NCBI GenBank assembly: GCA_934675625.1
Contig: CAKURH010000083.1
Coordinates: 1-16,765, forward strand
DNA length: 16,765 bases
Source of the DNA: an uncultured Kiritimatiellota bacterium
GTDB lineage: Bacteria; Verrucomicrobiota; Kiritimatiellia; RFP12; UBA1067
Reading direction: 5' to 3'
Part shown: piece by piece, positions 6,377 to 15,044 of the stretch
Numbering within the stretch: the stretch's first letter is position 1
Layout of the letters: each line of letters starts with the position of its first letter
Notes under the pieces: model-generated
What the model was told of the DNA's origin: nothing
Database searches by the model: none
The model's input: only the letters and a program-made list of their open reading frames with translations
Translations under genes and position numbers: made by a program

Positions 6377-6474
6377 GGCGACTAAATCAACAATTCACAT
6401 TTAGTCGCCCATTCTTGCGCCCCCGATTTCGGGCGACTAAATGAGATTTTCGCATTTAGTCGCCCATTCTTGCG
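6377..6474. repeat. Twin tandem stem-loops with shared stem and tail
   Basis: Two copies of one unit are spaced 55 nt apart. In the first, GGCGACTAAAT (6377-6387) pairs with ATTTAGTCGCC (6399-6409) around an 11-nt loop. In the second, GGGCGACTAAATG (6431-6443) pairs perfectly over 13 bp with 6453-6465 around a 9-nt loop. Each right half is followed by the same tail, CCATTCTTGCG; the loops differ. They lie directly after the GH95 stop and about 70 nt before the SDR promoter's -35 box. Neither has a U-tract on the minus strand, so they are not classic intrinsic terminators. A REP-like element, an RNA stabiliser of the GH95 3' end, or paired operators are possible. Confidence 0.75.
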
Positions 6475-6483
6475 GACGCGGTG

Positions 6484-8802
6484 TCAGCGGAGGACGTAGC
6501 CGTCCGGGTCGCCGCCGGCGATGCGGCGTTCCGTCAGCTTCCCGTCCTTCCACGCGAGATCGACCGTGTAGCCCCCGCGCGCGCGGAGCCCCGTCACGCG
6601 CCCCTCCGGCCACGCCGACGGCAGCGCCGGCAGCAGCCTCAGCACGGCCTTCCCGTCCGCCGTCCGCTCGTGGCTCTGCAGCAGCATCTCCGCGATCGCC
6701 GCCGTGCAGCCGAGGTTCCCGTCGATCTGGAACGGCGGGTGCGCGTCCATGAGGTTCGGGTACGTCCCGCCCCGGTACGTGCCGCCGAGCGTCGCGAACG
6801 TCGGCGAGAGCTGGCCCTCCAGGATCCGGTGGGCATGGTCGCCGTCGAGAAGACGCGCCCACCACGCGATGCGCCACGCCATGCCCCAGCCCGTCGAGAC
6901 GTCGCCCCGGTGGACGAGCGTCTTCTTCGCCGCCGCGAAGAGCGCCGGCGTCTCCGGCGTGATCTGGGCGGACGGATAAAGCGCGTAGAGGTGCGAAATG
7001 TGGCGGTGCGTGTCTTTCGGGTCGTCGAGGTCTTCCGTCCACTCCATAAGCTGGCCCCACTTGCCGACCTGAAGCGGCGTGAGGCGCGCACGGCACGCGG
7101 CGATCTCCGCGAGGACCGCCGCGTCCTCCGCCTCCCTGCCGAGCTCATGCGCGGCGGCGGCGACCGCGCCGAAGAGGTCGCGCAGGATCTGCGCGTCCAT
7201 CGATGCCCCGCGCGTCCATTTGACGCCGTTTCGCCCCTTCGGCGCGTTCTCCGGGGAGACGCCGGGGACGACCGCGAGGAACCCGGTCTTCGGGTCCTCG
7301 ACGAGGACGTCGAGGAAGAACTCGGCCGCGCCCCGCATGACGGGATAGGCGCGCGCGAGGAAGCCCCGGTTGCGCGTGAAGAGCCAGTGGTCCCAGAGCT
7401 GGGCCGAGAGCCACGCGCCGCCCATCGGCCAAAGGCCGTACGCGCCGTGCACGGGCACGGTCAGGCGCCAGATGTCCGTGTGGTGGTGACAGCACCAGCC
7501 GCGCGCGCCGTACATGTCCTTCGCCGTGCGCGCACCGGAGACGGAGAGGTCCTCCAGCAAGGCGAGAAGCGGCTCGGCCAGCGGCGAGAGGTTCGCGACG
7601 TCCACGGGCCAGTAGTTCATCTGGAGATTGATGTTGACCGTGTAACTCGACATCCACGGCGGAACGCGCCACTCGTTCCAGATTCCCTGCAGGGTCGGTG
7701 GCTGCGTGCCGGGCTGGGAGGACGCAATCAGCAGGTAGCGGCCGAACGCGAAGTAGAGCGCGGCAAGGTGCGGGTCTTTCGTCACCCCGAACGCCTTCAG
7801 CCGCGCGGGGACGGTCGCGCCGGGCGTCGGGTCGGGCAGCTCCAGCCGGCACGTGTTGAACTGCTTCCCGTAGGCCGCGACATGGCGTGCGCGGAGTTCG
7901 CCGTAGCCGTGGGCGAGGGCCTGCGCGAGCTTCCCTTCGCAACGCGCTTTCTCGTCGCCGGAACTGCCGTCCTTCCAGCTCATGAAGCTCGTCGCCGCCG
8001 AGAGGACGAGCGTGACGGACGTTGCGCCCTCGACGGCGAGGACGCCGTTGTCGGCCGAGACGCGGCCACCGTCCGCAAGGGCTTTCAGGTGCGCGAAGTA
8101 GCGGATCGCGCCCTGCGAGTAGTGGGAGACGCCCGCGCGACCGGCGAGGGTGACGTCGCACCCGTCGTCGGTCGTCTTCGCGTCGCGCTGGAACGGGCTC
8201 TCGAAAAACGCCGCAAACGAGAGCGCACCGGGGCGGTCGGCCGTGAGGCGCACGATGATGACGTCATCCGCGAGCGACGTGAACGCCTCGCGGCGGAAGG
8301 TCGTGCCGCCGACGGCGTATTCGCACGAGGCGACCGCCTCCTCCAGCGAAAGCGAGCGGCGGTAGGCCGACGGCAGGTCGTGCCCCTCGAACCGGAGGAC
8401 GAGCGAGCCGAGCGTCTGGTACGCCTCGGACGTGTTCCGTCGCGAGACCTTCCAGTCCGTTGTCCGACGGAGGCGGTCGACAGCCTCCGTCTCCTTTCCG
8501 CCGAGGACGAGCCGCCGGATCTCCGGGAGGATGCCACGGATCCTCGGCTCCAGCATGTAGTCGGGCCGCCCGTCCCAGAGCGTGTCCTCGTTGAGCTGCA
8601 GGCGCTCTGCGCCCGGCCCGCCGAAGACCATCGCGCCGAGCCGCCCGTTGCCGAGCGGCAGCGCCTCGTTCCACGTCGCCGCCGGCGCGTCGTAGTCCAG
8701 CGTCAACGGCGTGGCGGCGAACGCCGCACCGGCAACAAACGGCAGCAGCCCCGCGACCGCCACGATTCTCTTGATTCTCTGCAGATGCATGTTCTTCTTC
8801 AT
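6484..8802 (-). CDS. Exported GH95 glycosidase (alpha-L-fucosidase/alpha-L-galactosidase type)
   Basis: This complete 772-residue protein has a signal peptide (about 1-29, ending AGAAFA) and the full GH95 layout: N-terminal beta-sandwich starting with WNEALPLGNGRLGAMVFGG, an (alpha/alpha)6 barrel, and a C-terminal sandwich. The catalytic residues match the family: Asn390 and Asn392 in VNINLQMNYWP, general acid Glu518 in SPEN, and Asp694 in FQIDGN. Residue 388, two before the first Asn, is Thr, whereas alpha-1,2-L-fucosidases usually have His there; Thr is known from a GH95 alpha-L-galactosidase. The enzyme would remove terminal L-fucose or L-galactose from plant glycans outside the cytoplasm. 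There is no ribosome binding site; an extended -10 element ends 7 nt before the ATG. Met5 is a possible alternative start. Confidence 0.93.
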   Translation of the reverse strand: MKKNMHLQRIKRIVAVAGLLPFVAGAAFAATPLTLDYDAPAATWNEALPLGNGRLGAMVFGGPGAERLQLNEDTLWDGRPDYMLEPRIRGILPEIRRLVLGGKETEAVDRLRRTTDWKVSRRNTSEAYQTLGSLVLRFEGHDLPSAYRRSLSLEEAVASCEYAVGGTTFRREAFTSLADDVIIVRLTADRPGALSFAAFFESPFQRDAKTTDDGCDVTLAGRAGVSHYSQGAIRYFAHLKALADGGRVSADNGVLAVEGATSVTLVLSAATSFMSWKDGSSGDEKARCEGKLAQALAHGYGELRARHVAAYGKQFNTCRLELPDPTPGATVPARLKAFGVTKDPHLAALYFAFGRYLLIASSQPGTQPPTLQGIWNEWRVPPWMSSYTVNINLQMNYWPVDVANLSPLAEPLLALLEDLSVSGARTAKDMYGARGWCCHHHTDIWRLTVPVHGAYGLWPMGGAWLSAQLWDHWLFTRNRGFLARAYPVMRGAAEFFLDVLVEDPKTGFLAVVPGVSPENAPKGRNGVKWTRGASMDAQILRDLFGAVAAAAHELGREAEDAAVLAEIAACRARLTPLQVGKWGQLMEWTEDLDDPKDTHRHISHLYALYPSAQITPETPALFAAAKKTLVHRGDVSTGWGMAWRIAWWARLLDGDHAHRILEGQLSPTFATLGGTYRGGTYPNLMDAHPPFQIDGNLGCTAAIAEMLLQSHERTADGKAVLRLLPALPSAWPEGRVTGLRARGGYTVDLAWKDGKLTERRIAGGDPDGYVLR

Positions 8803-8809
8803 GTCGTGA

Positions 8810-8822
8810 AGTATATCAAATT
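8810..8822 (-). promoter_or_regulatory. Extended -10 promoter of the GH95 gene, leaderless arrangement
   Basis: On the minus strand the segment reads AATTTGATATACT, with TGATATACT as an extended -10, ending 7 nt before the GH95 ATG. The predicted transcription start falls on or beside the start codon. It differs from the GxxExxY promoter (1983-1995) at one of 13 positions. The rest of the 93-nt gap before the GH28 gene (8823-8895) is GC-rich with short palindromes such as one around GCATGC, and no further feature is evident. Confidence 0.65.
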
Positions 8823-8895
8823 ATCGCCGAGTCGAACGCGCGCATGCCGCGCGGCGTCGGACGCGCGCTTTCGTCGACGTTGACGGAAAAGGTTC

Positions 8896-11800
8896 TCATG
8901 GCGCCATGTCCGGGCGAATGCCGAAGACCGGTGGGCGCGACTCGTCGGGCGGCGCGTCCGGACGCAGGTCGAAGCGCACGTTCTCCAGCGTGACGGCGTC
9001 CGCATTCCGCACGTACAGCCCGTAGGCGGGCAAATGCAGCTTGCGGAACATGTTGGCCTCCGGGTAGGCGCCGTCGGAATCGGAGCCGGGCTCGCCGTCC
9101 ACAGAGCCCTCCCGCCGCCCGCCCCGGCAGACGAGCGCGACGTCCTCCAGCCGGATGTTCAGCGGACGGCAGCCCGCGACGCCCGTGACCGAGCTCGGAT
9201 GCTCGCTTTCCGCGCGTCCGCGCACGCGGCGGATCACGACGTCGCGCAGCACGTGCCGGTCGCTCGGCGGAATGCCGCACGACCGGGACGTCCGCTTGCC
9301 GCCGCGCACGAAGATCGGCACCTGGCAGCCGCTCACGTCAATGCCGTCGAAGACGATGTTCTCGACCGTGCCGCCGTCCACGCACTCGACGCAGATCGCG
9401 CCGATGCCCGCGCCGCAGAGGTAGGTCGGCACGCCCGGAATCGGGTTGTCCTTCGAGAGGTCCGTCGGCATGGGCATCAGGTCGCGGTAGACGCGCGTCG
9501 GCGCCGCCACGCGGCAGTTCTCGAAGCGGATGTTCCGCATCGTGCCGTGCGACGCCGTGCCGAGCTTCAGCGCGTTGCAGTGAGAACGCGCCACGCAGTC
9601 CCGCACGACGACGTTCTCCACGATGAAGTCCGGGTCGTTTGACTTGATGCAGTAGGCGTCGTCGCCGCTGTTGACGTCGCACCGCTCAATCAGCACGTTG
9701 CGCGCCTCGACGTCAAACCCGTCGTTGTTGCGGTTGACGACGCTGTCGATCCTGACCGCGCGCGCCACGACGTTTTCGCACCGCTTGAAGACGACGCCCC
9801 AGCACGCGGCGTCCCGCAAGAGGAAGCCCTCCAGCCGGATGCCGGACGCATCGGCGAAGAAGAGACCGCGCGGACGCAGCCCCTCGCGGCAGCCGATCGC
9901 GTCGCGCGCCGCCTCCGGCGGATTCCACGCGCGCCCGTTGCCGAAGATCTCCCCCTCGCCCGTGACCGCGACGTTCGTGACGCCTATTCCGGATACGATC
10001 GCGCTCCACGTCCCCTCGGAATAGGGCAGCTTCAGGACGCGGTAGTTCGCCAGTCCCGGCAGGCCTTCAAGGACGGCCCCTCTCGCCAGATGCAACTCGA
10101 CGTTGCTCCGCAGCTCCAGCTGTCCGACGAGATGCCGCCCTGGCCCGACGGTCACGCGCCCGCCGCCCGCGCGGGCGCAGGCATCGATCCTCTCTTGCCA
10201 ACGCGCGGTCTCGACGGCGTCCAGCCGTGCGCCCGCGAAGAAGACAGGCGCGCCGGACACCTCGACCGCATAGCGCCCCGCCCCGACCGGCTTCGCCGCC
10301 AGTTTCCGTCCGTAGACGTCGAAGAACGTCGGCTCGCCGTCCGAAAAGGGAAGCTCCCGCCGCGCCGACGGCCCGGTCGTCCAGACCATGCCGGCCCGCG
10401 TGCCGTCCGGGCGCGTCCACTGCGGATGGAAGAACGTCCGCGTCGGATCGCGCCACGCGCCCGGCGCCTGCGCCGATCCGGCGGGCCGCTGTCGGATGAA
10501 GGCCCCGTAGGCCGCATAGGCGGGCTTGGGCGTGAAGTCCGCGTGCATGAGCCCGAAGTGGTGTTCGCTGTAGAACGGATCCTCCTCCTTCGCCCGCAGG
10601 TTGTAGGGGAAGCACGCCGCGACGCCCTCGGCAAAGGCCAGGCCGAGCGCGCGCGACGTGTAGCGCGCCTGGTTCTCCTCGGTGTTCGTGCCGAAGACGC
10701 CCCGGTCGGGAAGGATCGTGCAGAGGACGGCCGCCCCCTTGCGCGCGCCGCGATAGCGGATCACGCCCGCCGCGACCAGCTCGACGCCCGCCGCCGTCCG
10801 CCCCGCGACCAGCGGAATCCACTCGGCGTCCGGGCCCGCGCGATCCGGCGCGAGGTAGCGGCGGGCGCGAAAGCCCGTCGGCTCCTGCCGCACGCCGGCC
10901 GCGAGTCCCGCCGGCGTCGCGTAGACGCGGGCGTCTGCCGGATAGGTCCCGCGCGGCGCAGACCCCTTCGACCGCACGCCGAACGGGAAGCGCTCGACCG
11001 CACGGGCATCCTGAAGCCCTTCCACGGCCACGTCGCCCCGCCGTCCGTAGCAGCAGGGCGTTCCGCCGAAGTCGACGAACACGCCGCCCGCGCGGATGAA
11101 GTCGTTCACGGCGTCGATCGTGTCGGCGGGAAACGTCTCGTCGAACGGATAGACGACCGCGTCAACCTCCCCGGCCTTCAGTCGCCTCACCGTCTCCTCC
11201 TGCGAACAGGCGCGAACGGAGCTTCCCGTCGGCAGCGCGTCCCGCAGCTGCTCGGCCATCGACTGGTCAGCCACCGCGCCCGCCGTCTGGCAGTCCGCCA
11301 GCACGACGCGCCACGTCTTCTGTTCCGGCCGCGCCGTCTTCAACCCGGCAAGCAGAACCGAGGCCAGCGTCAGGCGCGGCGCCTGCGTGGGCCAGCCGAT
11401 CTCCGTAATCCAGACGGGCCTGTCCCCGCAGCCATGCTTCGCCAGCAGCGCGCGCAGCCCTTCCAGCTTCACGTCCAGAATGCCTTCCGGCGCACGTGGA
11501 TGCGAATACGGATGCACGTTCATGACGTCGAACGCCTCCGTCGCCCCGGCCTTGAACGCCTTCTCGATCCAGTCGAGCGGCACGCCCGCCGTCCCGGTGA
11601 ACGCCACCTTGACGGACGGGTTCGCGCGCTTCACCGCCGCATGGGCCGTCCGCAGCAGCTTCGCGTAGAGCGCGGGGTCGGCCCCCTTGAAGAAATGGTC
11701 GAGATTCGCCTCGTTCCAGATCTCCACGACGGGGACGCGCAGGCCGAAGTGGCGGACGAACGCCTCGACGAACGCCCCGTATCGCCGGAAGTCGTCGTCC

Positions 11801-12114
11801 GTGTAGCGGGCCACGTCATCCCGTCCGCGCAGCCCGTAGAGAATCGGCAGCCAGCGGACGTTCCGCGTCGCGAGGTCTTCGACCAGCCGGTCGTAGGGAG
11901 AGAAGTCCAGGCTGCCGTCCGCCCGACGGATGTCGCGCATCCGCACGTCGCTGCGGATGCAGCCGATGCCGGCGAGCTCGGCCGCCAGGAGCGTTTGCCG
12001 CACACGCGCCGGATCGCGGTCTGATGTCGTGACGTGCGCGCAGATCCCATAGGGCGTCTCGCCGCAGACGGCGGCGGACGCCAAGACAAGAAGGGTCAAA
12101 AGACGAGCCTTCAT
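8896..12114 (-). CDS. Exported multidomain enzyme: GH-A TIM barrel with inserted amidotransferase-like domain, fused to GH28 beta-helix
   Basis: From the ATG at 12114, preceded by GAAGGGG, the product is 1072 residues with a signal peptide (about 1-17). Residues 20-260 look like a clan GH-A TIM barrel of GH39/GH5-like type, with EIWNEAN (acid/base Glu135) and WITEIGW (nucleophile candidate Glu238). About 265-470 resembles a class I glutamine-amidotransferase-like Rossmann domain. At 478-540 the sequence returns to barrel-closing motifs (EGVAACFPYNLR, HHFGLMHADFTPKPAYAAY), so that domain appears inserted in the barrel. Residues 635-1050 form a GH28 polygalacturonase-type right-handed beta-helix with NNDGF (Asp798), SGDD (Asp818, Asp819) and SHC (His845) in the expected order and spacing. 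It likely attacks a pectic glycan outside the cytoplasm. It begins 22 nt after the previous gene's stop. Confidence 0.88.
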   Translation of the reverse strand: MKARLLTLLVLASAAVCGETPYGICAHVTTSDRDPARVRQTLLAAELAGIGCIRSDVRMRDIRRADGSLDFSPYDRLVEDLATRNVRWLPILYGLRGRDDVARYTDDDFRRYGAFVEAFVRHFGLRVPVVEIWNEANLDHFFKGADPALYAKLLRTAHAAVKRANPSVKVAFTGTAGVPLDWIEKAFKAGATEAFDVMNVHPYSHPRAPEGILDVKLEGLRALLAKHGCGDRPVWITEIGWPTQAPRLTLASVLLAGLKTARPEQKTWRVVLADCQTAGAVADQSMAEQLRDALPTGSSVRACSQEETVRRLKAGEVDAVVYPFDETFPADTIDAVNDFIRAGGVFVDFGGTPCCYGRRGDVAVEGLQDARAVERFPFGVRSKGSAPRGTYPADARVYATPAGLAAGVRQEPTGFRARRYLAPDRAGPDAEWIPLVAGRTAAGVELVAAGVIRYRGARKGAAVLCTILPDRGVFGTNTEENQARYTSRALGLAFAEGVAACFPYNLRAKEEDPFYSEHHFGLMHADFTPKPAYAAYGAFIRQRPAGSAQAPGAWRDPTRTFFHPQWTRPDGTRAGMVWTTGPSARRELPFSDGEPTFFDVYGRKLAAKPVGAGRYAVEVSGAPVFFAGARLDAVETARWQERIDACARAGGGRVTVGPGRHLVGQLELRSNVELHLARGAVLEGLPGLANYRVLKLPYSEGTWSAIVSGIGVTNVAVTGEGEIFGNGRAWNPPEAARDAIGCREGLRPRGLFFADASGIRLEGFLLRDAACWGVVFKRCENVVARAVRIDSVVNRNNDGFDVEARNVLIERCDVNSGDDAYCIKSNDPDFIVENVVVRDCVARSHCNALKLGTASHGTMRNIRFENCRVAAPTRVYRDLMPMPTDLSKDNPIPGVPTYLCGAGIGAICVECVDGGTVENIVFDGIDVSGCQVPIFVRGGKRTSRSCGIPPSDRHVLRDVVIRRVRGRAESEHPSSVTGVAGCRPLNIRLEDVALVCRGGRREGSVDGEPGSDSDGAYPEANMFRKLHLPAYGLYVRNADAVTLENVRFDLRPDAPPDESRPPVFGIRPDMAP

Positions 12115-12136
12115 CTGCCGAACCCCTTCGTGCATC

Positions 12137-15043
12137 CTAGCGCAGAATGAACAGTGCACCCAGTCCGCGACGGCACGCGCGCACGACTGCGCCGCCCGCA
12201 TCGTCCGCCCCCGGCACATACGTCAGCGTGACCGTGTCGCGGCCCGTCTCGGACGTGAACGCAATCGTCTGGAGGCCCGCGCCGTAGTCGCCCACGGCCG
12301 TGCCGTTCACCTGCACGCGCAAACGCCCATTGCCCGTCACCTCGACCGTGACCGACCGCGCCTTCGCGCCCGGACGCGCCCAGTCCAACACCAAATCACC
12401 GCCGACCAGCTTCACGCCATCGGCCACCGCCGTCGCCGACGCGGGCGCCGCCGTGACCGTCACGCCCTTGCCGAGGCGTTCGGCGTAGACGGCACGCCAG
12501 TCGAACTCGATGCCGCCGAGATCCCGCGCGCCGTTGCTGACGCGCGGATTGCCGAGCGCATCGAACAGATCTTCCCACGGCTCGTCCCAGAGATCGACGA
12601 ATGCCGCATCGTCTGCATCGACGTAGGCTGACATCGCGCTGGGACGGCTCCCTTCGCCGAAATCGCCGTTCGTCAGGGTCTCACGGCACGCGGTCTTCGT
12701 GAAGGTCGCCCCCGTCGCCGACGCCTCGATTTCGCACGTCTCGCCCGGGTCGATCGCACAGTTCTCAAGCGTCATCGCAAGGTTCTTCGTCGCAATGCGG
12801 AACGCCGGGAGTCCCTGCGCCCAGCTCGGAAGATCCGTGCGCGTCGGGCGGTGGACGACGGAGTTGACGACGCGCGCGCAGGAGTCGAGCGCATAGTGGA
12901 GCGGCGCGACGACCGTGCAGCTCTCCAGCGTGTTGCAGTCCTTGATGTACGTCCCCGCGTCATTGCCACCCGCGAGGAAGCACTGGCGGAGATACCCGGC
13001 GCAGCGGACCCGAACGCCCTTGAAGACGTCGTTGTCCACGAGGAGGCAGTTGTCGTAGTTGCCGCCGTAAGCCGCGCTCACGCGCACCGCCGAGCAGTTC
13101 GTGACCGTGCAGTCCCGGAGCCCCGGCGCGGTCGCCGCGAGATTGACCGTGCTGCCTGGCCCTACATAGACGCCGCCGCCCTGACGGTCTGCATCCTGCA
13201 CGTCTTCCTTGAACGTGCGCCCGCCGCGCAGCGTGAAGCCCTGGACCCAGCCGCTCCTCAGGTAGAGGCAGCGCACGGCGCCCGGCCCGTTGCCGAACTT
13301 GTCGGGGCTTTCGGCCGAGGACGCGCCCGTGATGAACGTGACGTCGCGTCCCGCCGTCGAGCGGACGAGGACATTCCCCTGCGTCATGCAGAGGCGGTTC
13401 GAGAGCGACGTCCCGGTCGGCACCGCGCCGCCCGTGTCGTAGTCGCCCGGCTTCGCGAGCACGAGGCGGCACGTCTCGTCGGACGCGACCGCCTTCTCGT
13501 AGGCCGCCTGGAGCGTCCTGTACGGCTTCGCCTCCGTGCCGTCCGCCGTCGCGTCGTCGCCGTTCGCGGCATCCGCCCACACCGGCTTCATGAACACGCC
13601 CGTCAAGTCCGGCGTCTTCCCCGCCTTGGGCTTCAGCGTGATGACGCCATTCGTTTCAGGATAGCATCTTGCGCCTGTCGCGTCCGTGCAGTAGGCAAGC
13701 CGGAAATCGCCGTTGCCGACGCCCGAAATCCGCACCGTCTCGCCGTCGAAGCGACACGTACCGTCGAGCAGGACGGGAGTCCCGTTGACGCAAAGCCGCC
13801 CCTTCGTGAAATCGCCCGCGCGCACCACAATCGCGGACTCGCCTGTCGGCGCGGCCGAACAGACTTCCGTCTGGATGGCGCCGGCATAGCACGGCGCCGT
13901 CTTGTCCGCCACCAGCGGATTGCCGGCGAAGTCCACCGTCCGAAACGCTTCAGGGATTTTCTCGTTAAAGCCAAACGCGCCGCGCGCCGTTTCCGCCTGC
14001 ACCGTCGAGACGTGCCGGAAATCGCCGAGCGTCGGCGCGGCCAACGTGGCCGAGGCATCCAGCACGCACTTGACGGACGAAGCCACGAAGCCCTGCGGCT
14101 CTGTTGCGTCTTCTGTCGCATAGACCTCGTCCTTCGGCACGACGCAGAACTGGAAGGTGGGCTTGGCCTTCTCGACCGTGTGGTGCAGGACGGCGTCGCC
14201 GACGAACACGCACTGGAAGCACAACACTTTGTAGCCGGCGAAGAAGCGCCCGGCCGACTGCTGGACAGTTGCGCTCACGTGCGTGCCGCCATAGATCGCG
14301 CCCGCGTTCACCGCCCCGCCGTTTTCGATGTAAACGCTCAAATAGGAGTTGGCGTTGTAGGAGCCGCAGCCCGAAGAGGCGGCCGTGCCGTTCGCGACAA
14401 GGCAGCGCACAAGGTTGCCGCCCGCGACATTGCCGCCGCGCAGGGCGGAACCGTCCCGCACGGTCGAATCGACCACGAACGCCTGTGCATTGGCCTGATA
14501 GGCCGCATTGGCCGCCGCATCCCGGGTGTTTCCGGTCATGAGGACGCAGCCGCCGAAACTGGCCTCGTAGTCGTTGTTGCGCCCGCTCGCATGGCCGTCA
14601 GCCAGGGTGAAGCCCTTTACGACGGCCGCCGCGCCGTTGCAGATCACGAGGCAGCGGACGGCGCCGTCCGAAGCAGTCCCCTTCCGTCCAAGAATGAACG
14701 TCGCGTCCTTGCCGTCCGTCGACTCGACCGTCAGCGCCTTGTCGATGACGACGCGCGCCCGCGTCTCGCCCGGCCCTGCGATTTCGTCGGTGTCGTAGAC
14801 GCCCGGACGCACTTTCACCGTGTCGCCTTCCGCCGCCGCGTCGACGGCCGCCTGGATTGTCGCGTAGGGCGCCGCCTCCGAACCGTCGGGCGTTTCCGCC
14901 GCGCCGCTGCAATCGACCCACAGCGTACGGCCGTCCGCGAACAGTTCCAGACTGGCCAGTGCGCCAATCGCCAGCGCCAGCAATTTGATGCGATGCGCGT
15001 TCATCTTGTCATTCTTTTCGCTCGTTTCGCGTGTGCGTTTCAT
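12137..15043 (-). CDS. Exported protein with two right-handed beta-helix domains
   Basis: This is a 968-residue protein with a signal peptide (hydrophobic stretch about 21-36, after a basic start). Two related modules are visible. The first (about 39-370) opens LWVDCSG...PYATIQAAVDAAAEGDTVKVRPGVYD; the second (about 487-770) opens PVWADAANG...PYRTLQAAYEKAV and has matching VRSTAGRDVTFITG and QGFTLRGG segments. This opening is typical of secreted NosD/pectate-lyase-like parallel beta-helix proteins. A beta-sandwich module follows (about 860-945), and the chain ends in a short basic-hydrophobic tail, RACRRGLGALFILR. No catalytic residues are recognisable, so glycan binding or surface function is as likely as lyase activity. 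The AAGGAG site 12 nt upstream and stop-start spacing of 1 nt favour ATG 15043; Met14 (15004) would give a more usual signal peptide. Confidence 0.85.
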   Translation of the reverse strand: MKRTRETSEKNDKMNAHRIKLLALAIGALASLELFADGRTLWVDCSGAAETPDGSEAAPYATIQAAVDAAAEGDTVKVRPGVYDTDEIAGPGETRARVVIDKALTVESTDGKDATFILGRKGTASDGAVRCLVICNGAAAVVKGFTLADGHASGRNNDYEASFGGCVLMTGNTRDAAANAAYQANAQAFVVDSTVRDGSALRGGNVAGGNLVRCLVANGTAASSGCGSYNANSYLSVYIENGGAVNAGAIYGGTHVSATVQQSAGRFFAGYKVLCFQCVFVGDAVLHHTVEKAKPTFQFCVVPKDEVYATEDATEPQGFVASSVKCVLDASATLAAPTLGDFRHVSTVQAETARGAFGFNEKIPEAFRTVDFAGNPLVADKTAPCYAGAIQTEVCSAAPTGESAIVVRAGDFTKGRLCVNGTPVLLDGTCRFDGETVRISGVGNGDFRLAYCTDATGARCYPETNGVITLKPKAGKTPDLTGVFMKPVWADAANGDDATADGTEAKPYRTLQAAYEKAVASDETCRLVLAKPGDYDTGGAVPTGTSLSNRLCMTQGNVLVRSTAGRDVTFITGASSAESPDKFGNGPGAVRCLYLRSGWVQGFTLRGGRTFKEDVQDADRQGGGVYVGPGSTVNLAATAPGLRDCTVTNCSAVRVSAAYGGNYDNCLLVDNDVFKGVRVRCAGYLRQCFLAGGNDAGTYIKDCNTLESCTVVAPLHYALDSCARVVNSVVHRPTRTDLPSWAQGLPAFRIATKNLAMTLENCAIDPGETCEIEASATGATFTKTACRETLTNGDFGEGSRPSAMSAYVDADDAAFVDLWDEPWEDLFDALGNPRVSNGARDLGGIEFDWRAVYAERLGKGVTVTAAPASATAVADGVKLVGGDLVLDWARPGAKARSVTVEVTGNGRLRVQVNGTAVGDYGAGLQTIAFTSETGRDTVTLTYVPGADDAGGAVVRACRRGLGALFILR

Positions 15044-15044
15044 T

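Noticed and set aside
6431..6465. Intrinsic terminator after the GH95 gene
   Set aside because: The stem is perfect but no U-tract follows on the minus strand, and the structure is duplicated with the same flanking tail, which fits a repeat family better.
8860..8879. Partial copy of the arm sequence upstream of the GH95 promoter
   Set aside because: It resembles 2113-2135 but only with several gaps over about 20 nt. In GC-rich DNA this is within chance.
6481..8883. Plus-strand open frame of 800 codons opposite the GH95 gene
   Set aside because: Its translation is Arg/Ala/Val-rich with no domain, while the minus strand holds a complete GH95 with all catalytic motifs. Long antisense frames are expected where third positions are GC-rich.
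10090..12024. Plus-strand open frame of 644 codons opposite the GH-A/GH28 gene
   Set aside because: Shadow of a well-supported gene, with no start signal and no domain.
12115..12219. N-terminal extension of the GH-A/GH28 protein up to 12219
   Set aside because: It would overlap the upstream gene and bury the signal peptide that begins at the ATG at 12114, which has its own GAAGGGG site.
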